Assembly: GCA_963790775.1 (NCBI GenBank)
Contig: CAWBPR010000010.1
Coordinates: forward strand, 124,001-188,000
From: JASJBU01 sp963790775
GTDB lineage: Bacteria; Pseudomonadota; Gammaproteobacteria; Chromatiales; Chromatiaceae
Direction of reading: 5' to 3'
DNA length: 64,000 bases
Shown: one piece after another, positions 1 through 9,289 of the stretch
Position numbering within the stretch: the stretch's first letter is position 1
Layout of the letters: each line of letters starts with the position of its first letter
Notes under the pieces: generated by a model
Databases searched by the model: none
Told to the model about the DNA's origin: nothing
The model's input: the letters and a program-made list of their open reading frames with translations, nothing else
Position numbers and translations under genes: made by a program

Positions 1-713
1 TAGACCGGAATTCGAGCATGTGAGTGCTTTATGGCGACCTTACGGGCCTCACCGCAGGTGACACTCTTTTCCACCATCGCGACATCGATCAGCGGCATCA
101 TCACTTCGTGGGCCGTGGTTTCACCAAAGTTGAACAGGCGTCGTATCATGTCCTGCTCCGAAGGCTCGATGTCCCCTTCACTACTGGACATCTGCATCAT
201 GATCTTGATTTCCTCACGTAATGTGAAGGGGTTCAGAGCGCTATTGCTGCCCACCAGGCGTCCCAGCAGACGGGCAAGAAAACTGAACACTATCAGGATG
301 GGGTAAAACAGATAGGAACAGAATTTCAACACGAATATGGCGCGTGGGGTTATGGTGTCGGCGCGCTGCTGAAACACGCTCTTGGGCACGATCTCCCCGA
401 ATACCCAAATCAGGGGCGCGACCAGTACAACGGCGAGCCAGCTACTGCCTGGGCCGAAGAGCTCCAACATCAAAGCGGTCGCCATAGTGGTGTTGGTGAC
501 CACGGCTATATTGGTGCCCACCAGGGTAGTGGAGAGCAACCACTCAGGATCTTTGATCATTTCCAGTGTCAGTCGCGCCCCTTCGGAGCCTTTGGCTGCC
601 TGGTGTCTCAGTTTCATGCGGTCGGCGCTTATCACGCCCATCTCCGAACCCGAGAAAAAGCCCTCGGCGATCAGGCAGATCAGCATAATTACAAGGGTAA
701 ATAGTATGTCCAC
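1..713 (-). CDS. DUF21/CBS-domain membrane protein (CNNM/CorC family), 3' end outside window
   Basis: Partial membrane ion-transport protein of the DUF21-CBS (HlyC/CorC, CNNM) family; members are implicated in Mg2+ or Co2+ efflux or homeostasis. The start is a GTG at 713-711 whose G is shared with the TAG stop of the upstream gene, so the two are translationally coupled. The N-terminus has hydrophobic segments and the family signatures GFFSGSEMG, TTLVGTNIA and GEIVPKS, then the start of the CBS region with EVMMPLIDV; the frame is still open at the window edge at an RIPV motif. About 237 codons are present out of roughly 420 expected. It most resembles the protein at 21536-22801, so it is the 'B' member of an A-B tandem pair. 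The substrate cannot be read from sequence. Confidence 0.85.
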   Translation of the reverse strand, partial: MDILFTLVIMLICLIAEGFFSGSEMGVISADRMKLRHQAAKGSEGARLTLEMIKDPEWLLSTTLVGTNIAVVTNTTMATALMLELFGPGSSWLAVVLVAPLIWVFGEIVPKSVFQQRADTITPRAIFVLKFCSYLFYPILIVFSFLARLLGRLVGSNSALNPFTLREEIKIMMQMSSSEGDIEPSEQDMIRRLFNFGETTAHEVMMPLIDVAMVEKSVTCGEARKVAIKHSHARIPV

Positions 714-2032
714 TAGTTGTCTTTCCTTCCGTATTCGGAGGCAGACTCATCCGACGGTTCCAGGCCATCGGATTGATCTTCGCGCACTGTCAAGGTTTTC
801 AGTCGATTAGACTCGACTTCCTCGACCGTGAAGTTGAAACCACCCAGGCTGATTGCGGTGCCTTCCTCGGGGAGTTCGCCGAATTCGTGCAGAATCCTAC
901 CGGCGAGGGTCTCGAATTCGCCTTCGTCCAGATTTGCGCCCAACTCTTCGTTGAACTGACTGATTGGCAAAGAGCCGTCCACCAGCCGGGTTCCATCGTC
1001 CGCCACCGCTACATCTGTCTCACTGTACTGATCGGATGGACTGGGTATGTCGCCGAATATGCATTCCAGCAGATCTTCCATGCTGATCAATCCGGTAACG
1101 CCGCCATACTCGTCCACCGCTAAGGCGACTGAAAGCCGCCGTTTACGGAAGGTATGAAAGAGTTCTGCGGCGGGTTTGGTTTCAGGCACGAAATAGGGTT
1201 CGCGCAGAATATCAAGCAGGCGCTGAGGTTTCTGCTGCAAGGTTTCTATATCTTCCGCCAGCAGATCCCGGGTATGCAGCAGCCCCAATACTTCGTCGCG
1301 ATGATCGCGGTAGACCGGCACCTTGGTATGGCGTGTGCGTTTGAGTTCCGCCACCATCTCTGTGAACGGTATATCAGCCGGCAGAAACACGACATTGGAG
1401 CGGGGGGTCATCACATCCTCCACGGTGCGATTGCCGAAATCGAAGATCTGCTCGATGTAACGGGCTTCGTTCTTATCCAGCACGCCGTCTCCCACCGCTT
1501 CCAAAGCCAGGGTGCGGACCATATCGCGGGTAACAATGCTGCCGAGATTCAGTTCATGGCCGACGATCAAGGTGGTGAACCATTCTGCTATTACGCGCAC
1601 CAGCCAGCGTAGCGGTGCGATCAAGCGGGCCAGCAATTCGATGGGGCGGCTCTGGAACGTGGCAAACGCCACGTTGTTCCTGATTGCCAGGGTCTTCGGG
1701 GTGATTTCCCCTACCAGCAATAGAATCGGCACCATGATGAACAGATTCATCATTTTGTTTTCTGCGCCAAACAACTGGATCACGATTGCTGCGGAGATAA
1801 CAGAGGCGGCCACGTTGACGAATTCATTGCCTATCAAAATGGTGACGATGAGCCGGCGCGGCTCACTCAATAAGCGTTCGATGAGGGTGATGCGGGGGTT
1901 CTCATCACGCCGCATCTGTTCAAGTTGTACACTATTGAGAGAAAACAGGCTGGTTTCGGAACTGGAAAAAAAACCTGACAGCAACATCAGTACGCAGAAC
2001 AGCAACAGTTCCAGAATCAGTACAATATCCAA
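713..2032 (-). CDS. DUF21/CBS-domain transporter (CNNM/CorC family), 'A' member of a pair
   Basis: Protein of 439 aa with an N-terminal DUF21 transmembrane domain (about residues 1-185, with SGFFSSSETSLFSL and GEITPKT), a CBS pair (about 205-330, with TKVPVYRDH and VDEYGGVTGLISMEDL) and a C-terminal CorC/HlyC-associated domain (about 345-420), then an acidic tail. The start is TTG at 2032 preceded by a purine-rich GAGGGGGA ribosome-binding site. CNNM/CorC relatives bind Mg-ATP in the CBS module and move divalent cations; that role is family knowledge and not visible here. A PHO-box-like repeat lies 41-58 bp upstream, which suggests phosphate-starvation control. The gene overlaps its downstream partner by one base. 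Confidence 0.9.
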   Translation of the reverse strand: MDIVLILELLLFCVLMLLSGFFSSSETSLFSLNSVQLEQMRRDENPRITLIERLLSEPRRLIVTILIGNEFVNVAASVISAAIVIQLFGAENKMMNLFIMVPILLLVGEITPKTLAIRNNVAFATFQSRPIELLARLIAPLRWLVRVIAEWFTTLIVGHELNLGSIVTRDMVRTLALEAVGDGVLDKNEARYIEQIFDFGNRTVEDVMTPRSNVVFLPADIPFTEMVAELKRTRHTKVPVYRDHRDEVLGLLHTRDLLAEDIETLQQKPQRLLDILREPYFVPETKPAAELFHTFRKRRLSVALAVDEYGGVTGLISMEDLLECIFGDIPSPSDQYSETDVAVADDGTRLVDGSLPISQFNEELGANLDEGEFETLAGRILHEFGELPEEGTAISLGGFNFTVEEVESNRLKTLTVREDQSDGLEPSDESASEYGRKDN

Positions 2033-2540
2033 TGTTTCCCCCTCTTTATAGAATTCTTATGGCATCGACTATATTACAGAAATATTACAAGAGCGAGAAA
2101 CACCTTGCCGCCCCTCTGATTGATGACGACAAATCACAAGCTGCGGGTTTATTTTTTGTTGTACATTGGTAGCTGAGCAGGCCTGCGCAGCATCGCCATG
2201 TGCTTAAAATCCATGATTATTTACGGCCATTTGCCGAGTATGGGCAGGCAATTTCACAGATTTAACAGTATCGAGCAAAGTATCGGGAAAAAGATCGTTT
2301 GCTTCCTTATTATGTTTGGTAAAGCCGATTGTTCTGGGAAGCAGGATTGAATGTCACATAATACTTCGTGGATGACAATGTATTTCCGAAGCTTAGTAGG
2401 TAAGCAACTCTGAACGGATGGGTAGGCATGGGTCGCAAGGGATTGCTATGAAACAGCCTGCAATTCGTGCTGAACGGGATTGATCACCGCAACCTCATAC
2501 CTATCCATCCATGATTATCCAAGGCGATTACTAAGTCAGG
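2033..2540. other. Intergenic region upstream of DUF21 pair
   Basis: About 500 bp between the DUF21 pair and the 3' end of the GGDEF gene, both on the minus strand. It holds the PHO-box-like repeat at 2073-2090. No convincing gene, RNA or repeat was found in the rest. Confidence 0.5.
2073..2090 (-). promoter_or_regulatory. PHO-box-like site before DUF21 gene
   Basis: Read on the minus strand the site is TTGTAAT-ATTT-CTGTAAT: two 7-bp half-sites with an AT-rich 4-bp spacer. This is the architecture of the PhoB box (consensus CTGTCAT, 11-bp period). It lies 41 bp upstream of the TTG start of the gene ending at 713. PhoB control is inferred. Confidence 0.6.
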
Positions 2541-3485
2541 TTATGCAGCCACAACCACACGGTTTCTGCCTGCTTCTTTTGCCTGATAGAGGGCTGTATC
2601 GGCACGCTCAAACAGTCCCTGGGTCGAGTCGTCCTTCTGCATGGTGGCAACCCCCAGGCTCATGGAAACGTTCAGCCCTTTCGGACTGGTGAAGTGCAAT
2701 GATTGAACATTCTGCCGGATACGCTCCGCCAGCAACTGAGCGCCTTCCTGATCAGTTCCATTAAGTACCACTACGAACTCCTCTCCACCATATCGGTAGA
2801 GGGCGTCACTGCAACGGATAGTCGCTTCAACGGCCTGCGCAACATTCTTCAGCACCAGGTCGCCAACGGTATGACCAAAGCGGTCGTTAACCCGCTTAAA
2901 AAAATCGATGTCGAGCACGATCAGTGACAGGCTGCTCGATTTACGGCGGCTGATCTCAACCTCCCGGCTGAAGTTGCTATCGAAGGCTGCGCGGTTCTTC
3001 ACTCCGGTAAGGGCATCCTTGAACGCAGATTGTACCGCTTCGCGATAGAGCAGGGCATTGCGTAATGGGTAGAGCAGGGTGACCAGCAGGTTTTCAAGCC
3101 GTTCGATTTCGTTATTTGAAAAACGCCGTCCCCTGAAAAACTGGATCACACCCATATCCTCTTCCATCAATTTCAGATTGTAGTTGAGGCTGTGCTTGGT
3201 CTGTATGCCGAAGGTGAATGGAGCACCATTTGGCGTGGCTTGATATATGAGCCCATCATGGGGGATTTCGTCACCGATCCCCTCTCTGAAGAGTTCGATG
3301 ACACTCTCGAGTTCCAGGGTGGTCTGTAGTCTGTTGGACAATTCGAGGGGCCGTGTGGCTTGCGTCTCGAAGCTTTCTCGTTTTGGCAACACTGAAATCA
3401 GATGAGTCTTTGGCTTGATTTGGATATTCTGAATGCGACCTGTCATTTTTCTGACCTGTAAAGCTGTTGTCTTGCTAACTGCCAT
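2541..3485 (-). CDS. GGDEF-domain diguanylate cyclase
   Basis: Probable diguanylate cyclase making c-di-GMP from two GTP. The 314-aa protein has an uncharacterised N-terminal part (about 1-140) without an obvious membrane segment, possibly a GAF-like sensor, and a C-terminal GGDEF domain (about 150-312). The active-site motif is GGEEF within YRYGGEEFVVVL. An RCSD sequence five residues before it fits the RxxD product-inhibition site, so the enzyme is probably active and feedback-inhibited. LDIDFFKRVND supplies the metal-binding Asp. It is a single gene, unlinked in function to its neighbours; a PilZ effector lies at 60323 in the same window. Confidence 0.9.
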   Translation of the reverse strand: MAVSKTTALQVRKMTGRIQNIQIKPKTHLISVLPKRESFETQATRPLELSNRLQTTLELESVIELFREGIGDEIPHDGLIYQATPNGAPFTFGIQTKHSLNYNLKLMEEDMGVIQFFRGRRFSNNEIERLENLLVTLLYPLRNALLYREAVQSAFKDALTGVKNRAAFDSNFSREVEISRRKSSSLSLIVLDIDFFKRVNDRFGHTVGDLVLKNVAQAVEATIRCSDALYRYGGEEFVVVLNGTDQEGAQLLAERIRQNVQSLHFTSPKGLNVSMSLGVATMQKDDSTQGLFERADTALYQAKEAGRNRVVVAA

Positions 3486-3738
3486 AGCGAATAGCGTGCC
3501 AAAATAAAATATATATATAAAACAATGAAATGCATTTGCTGTCAGTGGTTGGTGACGAAAAACTGTCAGGTCTGATGCGGCATGAGCAAGATAAATATTC
3601 CTTTTTCAGATGGTTTCCTGGCAGCGCATCAAGGGTTACATCAGTACATTTGCCATGCAATGAAACCGACTGCCGTTGAGACTAGACTAATCCTTTACAG
3701 GTTCCCGACTATAGAAGGAACAACTGCAGGAGTTTTCG

Positions 3739-4782
3739 ATGAAATATTGCACTATCTGGTTGCTGACTCTTGGCCTTTTGCTTTCAATTCATGTGAATGC
3801 CGCTGGAAAAGAGGCGGTGCTGGAGAAGGGTTTTATCAATCCCGGCTTTCATGAGAAACCGGACTGGTTTAAAAATTCGTTCCTGGATCTGCAGGAGGAT
3901 GTGGCGGACGCCACGGACCAAGGTAAACGTGTCATCCTCTACTTCTATCAGGATGGCTGTCCTTATTGTGGAAAACTGCTGAACGAGAATTTCACCCTCA
4001 AACAACTGGTCGACAAGACCCAAAGCCATTTCGAGATCATCGCCATCAACATCTGGGGTGATCGGGAAGTCTCTGGCTTGGAGGGTGAAGCAACCAGTGA
4101 GAAGTCGTTATCCTCTGCGCTAAAGGTCATGTACACACCAACCCTGTTGTTTCTCGATGAACAGGGCCGCACGGCGCTCCGGGTCAATGGCTATTACCCA
4201 CCCCACAAATTCGAAGCGGCCCTCGATTATGTGGCGGGAAAATTCGAACTCAAGGAATCCTTCAGGGATTTTATGGCCAGGGTTGAACCGGTGGCGGCTT
4301 CAGGGGTGCTGCGCCATGAGCCCGGGCACCTGCCCAGGCCACTCGATCTGATGCGATCGAAAAACAACCCCGGCAGGCCCCTGTTAGTGCTGATGGAACA
4401 GAAGCAGTGTCCAGCCTGTGATGAGCTGCATGCCGATATTCTGCAAAGGCCGGCAGTCAAACAAAGCCTCGGGCAGTTCGATGTTGCGCTGGTGGACGTC
4501 TGGTCCGACGAGATGCTGATTACGCCGCTCGGCGAGCCGCTCAAGTCCACCGATTTGGCCGCCAGACTGAAGGTCCACTATGCGCCGAGTCTGCTGTTTT
4601 TCGATACCAGCGGTAACGAGGTCTTTCGTACCGATGCACTCCTGAAAACCTTTCATGTGCATGCCGCAATGGACTATGTTCTCACCGGCGCATACCAAAC
4701 TCAGCCCAATTTTCAGCGTTTTGTGCAGTCCCGGGCCGATGCGCTGCGCGCTGCCGGGATTGAGCCTGATCTGATGGAATGA
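3739..4782 (+). CDS. Periplasmic protein with two thioredoxin folds (SoxW-like)
   Basis: Predicted exported redox protein of 347 aa. Residues 1-22 form a signal peptide ending VNAAG. Two thioredoxin-fold repeats follow: the first has YQDGCPYCGKL (CPYC, near residue 76) and the second has EQKQCPACDEL (CPAC, near residue 218). Each is followed by the cis-Pro-like YTPTLLF or YAPSLLF segment, so both active sites look intact. Relatives named SoxW occur with sulfur-oxidation genes and keep periplasmic thiols reduced; no sox gene is in this window. An AGGAG six bases before the ATG supports the start. The tandem duplication within one chain is the notable feature. Confidence 0.85.
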   Translation: MKYCTIWLLTLGLLLSIHVNAAGKEAVLEKGFINPGFHEKPDWFKNSFLDLQEDVADATDQGKRVILYFYQDGCPYCGKLLNENFTLKQLVDKTQSHFEIIAINIWGDREVSGLEGEATSEKSLSSALKVMYTPTLLFLDEQGRTALRVNGYYPPHKFEAALDYVAGKFELKESFRDFMARVEPVAASGVLRHEPGHLPRPLDLMRSKNNPGRPLLVLMEQKQCPACDELHADILQRPAVKQSLGQFDVALVDVWSDEMLITPLGEPLKSTDLAARLKVHYAPSLLFFDTSGNEVFRTDALLKTFHVHAAMDYVLTGAYQTQPNFQRFVQSRADALRAAGIEPDLME

Positions 4783-4985
4783 TTGCATCAGGCAGTGTAT
4801 GTCTTGACGGCTGGTTGCCAGTCAATCTGCAGTCAGGCTGCGAATGAGACGCTGTCAATAACCCCTTGCCGCTATTTGCGGACTATGGAGCTGCGCCCCG
4901 GATGTGTAGAATTAACCGCTTTTAAAATCCCCATAAGATCTGTCTCTGATCTGTCGGGATACACCAATCTGAGTGGGCAGGCGCA
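4783..4985. other. Gap before aroA
   Basis: About 200 bp with no supported gene. It presumably carries the promoter of the aroA-cmk transcription unit; no clear -35/-10 pair or terminator could be named. Confidence 0.3.
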
Positions 4986-6308
4986 GTGAATATGTCAAAT
5001 AACATCAGTTTTCACGTTAAACCAGGGGGGCGGCTGACCGGAAATCTGCGAGTACCGGGTGATAAGTCAATCTCACACCGCTCGATAATGCTGGGCTCTC
5101 TGGCAGAGGGAGTGACCAGGGTCAGGGGGTTTCTTGAGGGTGAAGACAGTCTGGCGACGCTCCTGGCGTTCCAGCAGATGGGAGTCAAAATCGAAGGGCC
5201 GAATTCGGGGCAGGTAGTGATTCATGGGGTTGGCATGCACGGGCTTAAAGCGCCGGATGCGCCCCTCTATCTGGGCAATTCGGGCACCTCCATGCGTTTG
5301 CTGTCCGGATTGCTGGCGGGGCAGGGATTTGAGATAACGCTTACCGGAGACAGCTCTCTGTCAAGCCGGCCGATGAAAAGGGTCACCGACCCGCTGATAA
5401 TGATGGGTGCTCAAGTCGACGCGGCGCAAGGCGGCACGGCTCCGCTGGTGATCAGAGGAGGGCGTCGACTCGCAGGCATCGACTACCTGTTGCCGATGGC
5501 CAGCGCTCAAGTCAAATCCTGTATTCTGCTGGCAGGTCTCTATGCGGATGGCGAAACCTGTGTCACCGAACCCGCTCCGACCCGGGATCACACCGAGCGT
5601 ATGCTGGAGGGTTTCGGATATGCGGTCAGGCGTGAGGGGGCGAAGGCCTGTCTGCGTGGCGGGGGGAAACTGCAGGCCTGTGAGATCGACGTGCCGGCGG
5701 ATATTTCATCCGCCACTTTTTTTATGGTTGGCGCCTCAATCTCGGCGGGCTCCGATATCATCCTCGAACATGTCGGCATCAATCCCACCCGGGACGGGGT
5801 AATCAATATCCTGCGTTTGATGGGGGCTGATATCCAGCTCCTCAACGAACGGATGGTGGGTGGTGAGCCGGTGGCCGATATCAGGGTTCGATCACGGCAG
5901 CTGAGAGGCATCCGCATACCGGAGGATCAGGTGCCGTTGGCGATCGATGAATTTCCGGCGATCTTCATTGCGGCTGCCTGTGCAGAGGGGGAAACGGTCC
6001 TCAGCGGCGCGGAAGAACTGCGGGTCAAGGAGAGTGATCGCATCCAGGTCATGGTGGACGGCCTGCTGGAACTGGGTATCAAAGCGGAGCCCACCCGGGA
6101 CGGCGTGGTGATTCAGGGTGGTGCGCTGGGTGGCGGAAATCTGGAGAGCCATGGCGATCACCGGATTGCCATGGCGTTCGCCATGGCGGCCTTGCGGGCA
6201 ATGGACGAGATTCGCATCAATGACTGCGCCAACGTGGATACCTCGTTTCCAGGCTTCGTGCAGCTTGCCGGTGGTGCGGGGCTTAACATCAGAAGGACAA
6301 TTGAATAA
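4986..6308 (+). CDS. aroA: 3-phosphoshikimate 1-carboxyvinyltransferase (EPSP synthase)
   Basis: Catalyses shikimate-3-phosphate + PEP to EPSP, the sixth step of the shikimate pathway, in the cytoplasm. The protein of about 440 aa has PGDKSISHRS near residue 25, LGNSGTSMRLLSG and DSSLSSRPM in the first half, and PTRDHTERML and SHGDHRIAMAFA in the second, all standard EPSP synthase signatures. GTG at 4986 and ATG at 4992 are both possible starts, differing by two residues. The TAA stop overlaps the ATG of cmk, so the two are translationally coupled, as in many gammaproteobacteria. Confidence 0.97.
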   Translation: MNMSNNISFHVKPGGRLTGNLRVPGDKSISHRSIMLGSLAEGVTRVRGFLEGEDSLATLLAFQQMGVKIEGPNSGQVVIHGVGMHGLKAPDAPLYLGNSGTSMRLLSGLLAGQGFEITLTGDSSLSSRPMKRVTDPLIMMGAQVDAAQGGTAPLVIRGGRRLAGIDYLLPMASAQVKSCILLAGLYADGETCVTEPAPTRDHTERMLEGFGYAVRREGAKACLRGGGKLQACEIDVPADISSATFFMVGASISAGSDIILEHVGINPTRDGVINILRLMGADIQLLNERMVGGEPVADIRVRSRQLRGIRIPEDQVPLAIDEFPAIFIAAACAEGETVLSGAEELRVKESDRIQVMVDGLLELGIKAEPTRDGVVIQGGALGGGNLESHGDHRIAMAFAMAALRAMDEIRINDCANVDTSFPGFVQLAGGAGLNIRRTIE

Positions 6309-6979
6309 TGAGTGGCGTAAGAGTAATTACCATTGACGGACCTTCGGGTTCCGGCAAAGGCACCGTTGCGGAGATGGTCGCGGAACGGCTTGGCTGGCGC
6401 ATCCTGGACAGTGGCGCTATCTATCGTGTATTGGGGTTGATGGTTCAGCGGGCCGGAATCGACTCTGAGCAGGTGGAGATGATTACCGGGCTCGCACAAA
6501 ACATGCCTTTATCCTTTTCGGCCGGCAGAGTCTTGCTGGACGGGGAGGATGTCTCATCGGCGATCCGCACCGAGTCTGCGGGCAATGCCGCATCAAAAGT
6601 CGCCTCAGTGCCAGAGGTGCGTTCCGCATTGCTGCAGTGGCAGCGTGACTACGCGCTTCCACCAGGGCTGGTGGCGGATGGCCGGGATATGGGGACGGTC
6701 GTTTTCCCGCATGCAGCAGTCAAAATATTCCTCACTGCAAGTGCCGAGGAGAGGGCGGAAAGACGATATAAACAGTTGAAAGAAAAGGGAATGAATGTTA
6801 GTCTGCCGGATCTTGCTGCTGAGATTCGAGAGCGTGATGAGCGTGACCGAAACCGCAGTGTGGCGCCACTTCTACCCGCTGATTCAGCCGTCGAAGTGGA
6901 TTCCACAAGCATGACCATAGATGAGGTTGTAGATCGGGTGATGGATGAGGTGCACAAGGCCTTCCCGGATCTTCACTGA
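6308..6979 (+). CDS. cmk: Cytidylate kinase
   Basis: Phosphorylates CMP and dCMP with ATP. The 223-aa protein starts with the P-loop DGPSGSGKGT and carries DGRDMGTVVFP and the lid segment ERDERDRNRSVAPL, all diagnostic of Cmk. It starts within the aroA stop codon and is followed after 138 bp by rpsA, the classical gammaproteobacterial order. Nothing is unusual about length or motifs. Confidence 0.97.
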   Translation: MSGVRVITIDGPSGSGKGTVAEMVAERLGWRILDSGAIYRVLGLMVQRAGIDSEQVEMITGLAQNMPLSFSAGRVLLDGEDVSSAIRTESAGNAASKVASVPEVRSALLQWQRDYALPPGLVADGRDMGTVVFPHAAVKIFLTASAEERAERRYKQLKEKGMNVSLPDLAAEIRERDERDRNRSVAPLLPADSAVEVDSTSMTIDEVVDRVMDEVHKAFPDLH

Positions 6980-7117
6980 ATCTATGGTTTAATCCGGGTG
7001 AGACCGGAAAAGGTGGCCGGCAATTGCTGGCTTTGTGTTTAACCATTTGACAATTTGGCGTTCTACATTGAGTTCACGAACGTCAGTGCAGCATTCCGCT
7101 GCAGGAAATCCTATCCC

Positions 7118-8794
7118 ATGACCGAAAGTTTTGCAGAATTATTTGAGGCGAGCCTCTCCAACACACAACTGAAACCAGGCACGATTATTATCGGCACCAT
7201 ATTGGATATCACATCCGATGCGGTTATCGTCAATGCCGGATTGAAATCTGAGGGCGTGATTCCGCGTATCCAGTTTCTGAACCAGGATGGTGAGATCGAA
7301 GTCGCTGTTGGTGATGAAGTAGAGGTAGCTCTGGATGCCGTGGAAGACGGCTTTGGAGCGACCCGCCTCTCCCGTGAAAAGGCCAAGCGCAACCAGGCCT
7401 GGAAAATGCTCGAAAAGAAATTCGAAGCAGAAGAAACCATCGTCGGCCGCATCAACGGCAAGGTCAAGGGCGGGTTTACTGTTGAGGTTGGTGAGATCCG
7501 TGCGTTCCTGCCTGGCTCCCTGGTGGATGTGCGCCCGGTAAGAGATACCTCTTATCTGGAAGGTAAAGACCTGGAATTCAAGGTCATCAAGCTTGATCAG
7601 CGTCGGAATAATGTGGTGGTTTCCCGTCGTGCAGTCGTCGAGCAGGAATACAGCGAAGAGCGCGACAAACTGCTGGAAAACCTGGAAGAGGGTCAGGTTG
7701 TCAAAGGCGTGGTCAAGAACCTTACCGACTACGGTGCATTCGTAGATCTGGGGGGTATTGATGGCCTGCTGCATATCACGGACATGGCCTGGAAACGGGT
7801 CAAGCATCCTTCCGAAGTGGTGGAGATCGGGGACGAGATCGACGTCAAGGTGCTCAAGTTCGATCGAGAGCGCAGTCGCGTATCACTGGGGCTGAAGCAG
7901 ATGGGCGATGATCCCTGGGTCAATCTCGCACGTCGTTATCCTGAAGGCGCCCGGATGTTTGGTAAGGTCACCAATATCGCTGACTATGGCTGCTTCGTAG
8001 AGATCGAAGAGGGTGTAGAGGGTCTGGTGCATGTCTCTGAGATGGATTGGACCAATAAGAACGTGCATCCTTCGAAAGTTGTCTCCCTGGGGGATGAGGT
8101 AGAGGTCATGGTGCTGGATATCGACGAAGAGCGTCGTCGGGTATCTCTGGGCATCAAGCAGTGCAAGTCCAACCCATGGGATGAGTTTTCAGTTACTCAT
8201 AAAAAGGGTGACCATGTCTCCGGCAAGATCAAATCGATCACCGATTTCGGCGTTTTCATTGGCCTGGATGGCGGTATCGACGGTCTGATACATTTGTCGG
8301 ACATCTCCTGGGATGACGAGGGTGAAGATGCCATTCGTCAGTTCAAGAAAGGCGATGAGCTGGAAACCGTGGTGCTTGCCGTCGATCCGGAGCGTGAGCG
8401 TATCTCCCTGGGCATCAAACAGTTGGCCAAAGATCCTTTCTCAGCTTTTGTTGCGGCTAACGAGAAGGGCAGCATTGTTCACGGCAAGGTTGGTGCAGTT
8501 GATCCCAAAGGTGCGGTCATCCTGTTGGGTGATGGTGTCGAAGGTTATCTGCGTGCTTCCGAGTTGTCCCGCGATCGGGTTGAGGATGCGCGAAGCGAAT
8601 TGAAAGAGGGCGAAGAGATCGAAGCCAAGTTCATTGGCGTTGACCGTAAGAACCGTTCTATTTCACTCTCCATCAAGGCCAAGGATGCTGAGGAAGAGGC
8701 GGCTGCGATCAAGGGATATGCCAAAGAGGCTGCCTCAAGTACGCCTACCCTGGGAGATCTTTTGAAAGAGCAGATGGGCAACAAGGGTGAGTGA
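7118..8794 (+). CDS. rpsA: 30S ribosomal protein S1
   Basis: Ribosomal protein S1, which delivers mRNA to the 30S subunit. Starting at ATG 7118 (MTESFAELFE) it has 558 aa, close to the E. coli length. It contains six S1 RNA-binding repeats; repeats 3-6 carry the hallmark TDYGAFVDL, ADYGCFVEI, TDFGVFIGL and DPKGAVILL segments. An AGGAAA precedes this start by about ten bases. An upstream in-frame extension to 7055 adds 21 unconserved residues and is rejected. High expression is expected. Confidence 0.97.
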   Translation: MTESFAELFEASLSNTQLKPGTIIIGTILDITSDAVIVNAGLKSEGVIPRIQFLNQDGEIEVAVGDEVEVALDAVEDGFGATRLSREKAKRNQAWKMLEKKFEAEETIVGRINGKVKGGFTVEVGEIRAFLPGSLVDVRPVRDTSYLEGKDLEFKVIKLDQRRNNVVVSRRAVVEQEYSEERDKLLENLEEGQVVKGVVKNLTDYGAFVDLGGIDGLLHITDMAWKRVKHPSEVVEIGDEIDVKVLKFDRERSRVSLGLKQMGDDPWVNLARRYPEGARMFGKVTNIADYGCFVEIEEGVEGLVHVSEMDWTNKNVHPSKVVSLGDEVEVMVLDIDEERRRVSLGIKQCKSNPWDEFSVTHKKGDHVSGKIKSITDFGVFIGLDGGIDGLIHLSDISWDDEGEDAIRQFKKGDELETVVLAVDPERERISLGIKQLAKDPFSAFVAANEKGSIVHGKVGAVDPKGAVILLGDGVEGYLRASELSRDRVEDARSELKEGEEIEAKFIGVDRKNRSISLSIKAKDAEEEAAAIKGYAKEAASSTPTLGDLLKEQMGNKGE

Positions 8795-8831
8795 ACCTGT
8801 AAGGTAAGTTCTCCTCAGCAATGATGCAAAA

Positions 8832-8855
8832 GGGCCGCCAGCGGTTTGGCGGCCC
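8832..8855 (+). terminator. Hairpin between rpsA and ihfB
   Basis: Inverted repeat GGGCCGCC / GGCGGCCC with an 8-nt loop. No U-tract follows on the plus strand, so it is more likely an attenuator or mRNA-stabilising hairpin separating rpsA from ihfB than a full intrinsic terminator. Confidence 0.55.
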
Positions 8856-8884
8856 CTCAATTACCAATTGGATACACGACCAGT

Positions 8885-9178
8885 ATGACAAAATCCGAGT
8901 TGATTGAAATAATTGCCAAGGAACAGAGTCATCTCGCTTACCGGGATGTGGAACTTGCGGTCAAGTATATGATTGAACACATGAGTCAATCACTTGCCTC
9001 CGGTGAGCGTATTGAGATCCGTGGCTTTGGCAGTTTCTCGCTCCACTACCGTCCTCCCAGGATGGGACGTAATCCAAAAACAGGTAAAACCGTAGCACTT
9101 TCCGGTAAATATGTTCCACATTTCAAGCCGGGCAAAGAGTTGCGGGATCGGGTGAATAAACTGATCGCTGAGGATTGA
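8885..9178 (+). CDS. ihfB: Integration host factor beta subunit
   Basis: DNA-bending subunit of IHF, which pairs with IhfA encoded elsewhere. From ATG 8885 (MTKSELIE) the protein has 97 aa, the usual size. It shows the HU/IHF fold with GFGSFSLHYRPPRMGRNPKTG, including the DNA-intercalating Pro arm (residues about 45-75). A longer reading from 8846 adds unconserved residues. It follows rpsA as in most gammaproteobacteria and ends in a hairpin that includes its stop codon. Confidence 0.95.
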   Translation: MTKSELIEIIAKEQSHLAYRDVELAVKYMIEHMSQSLASGERIEIRGFGSFSLHYRPPRMGRNPKTGKTVALSGKYVPHFKPGKELRDRVNKLIAED

Positions 9179-9200
9179 TTCGGAACTTCTACCGAATCAA
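9175..9200 (+). terminator. Probable terminator after ihfB
   Basis: Perfect 9-bp inverted repeat TTGATTCGG / CCGAATCAA with an 8-nt loop, overlapping the ihfB stop codon and followed by TTGTT. It lies between the convergent ihfB and phoR and may work on both strands. Confidence 0.6.
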
Positions 9201-9289
9201 TTGTTCGCTCAACGTTTATGCCGTATGTCTGGCGTGATGACGAATTATTTTCACTTCCGCGACTTTTGATGAGCAAATGGTTTAGTCGA

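Noticed and set aside
3539..3569. Two CTGTCAG sequences before the GGDEF gene as a PHO box
   Set aside because: The copies are 24 bp apart, which does not fit the 11-bp PHO-box period.
7055..7117. Upstream extension of rpsA from 7055
   Set aside because: The added residues do not resemble S1 N-termini; ATG 7118 gives the standard length and has a ribosome-binding site.
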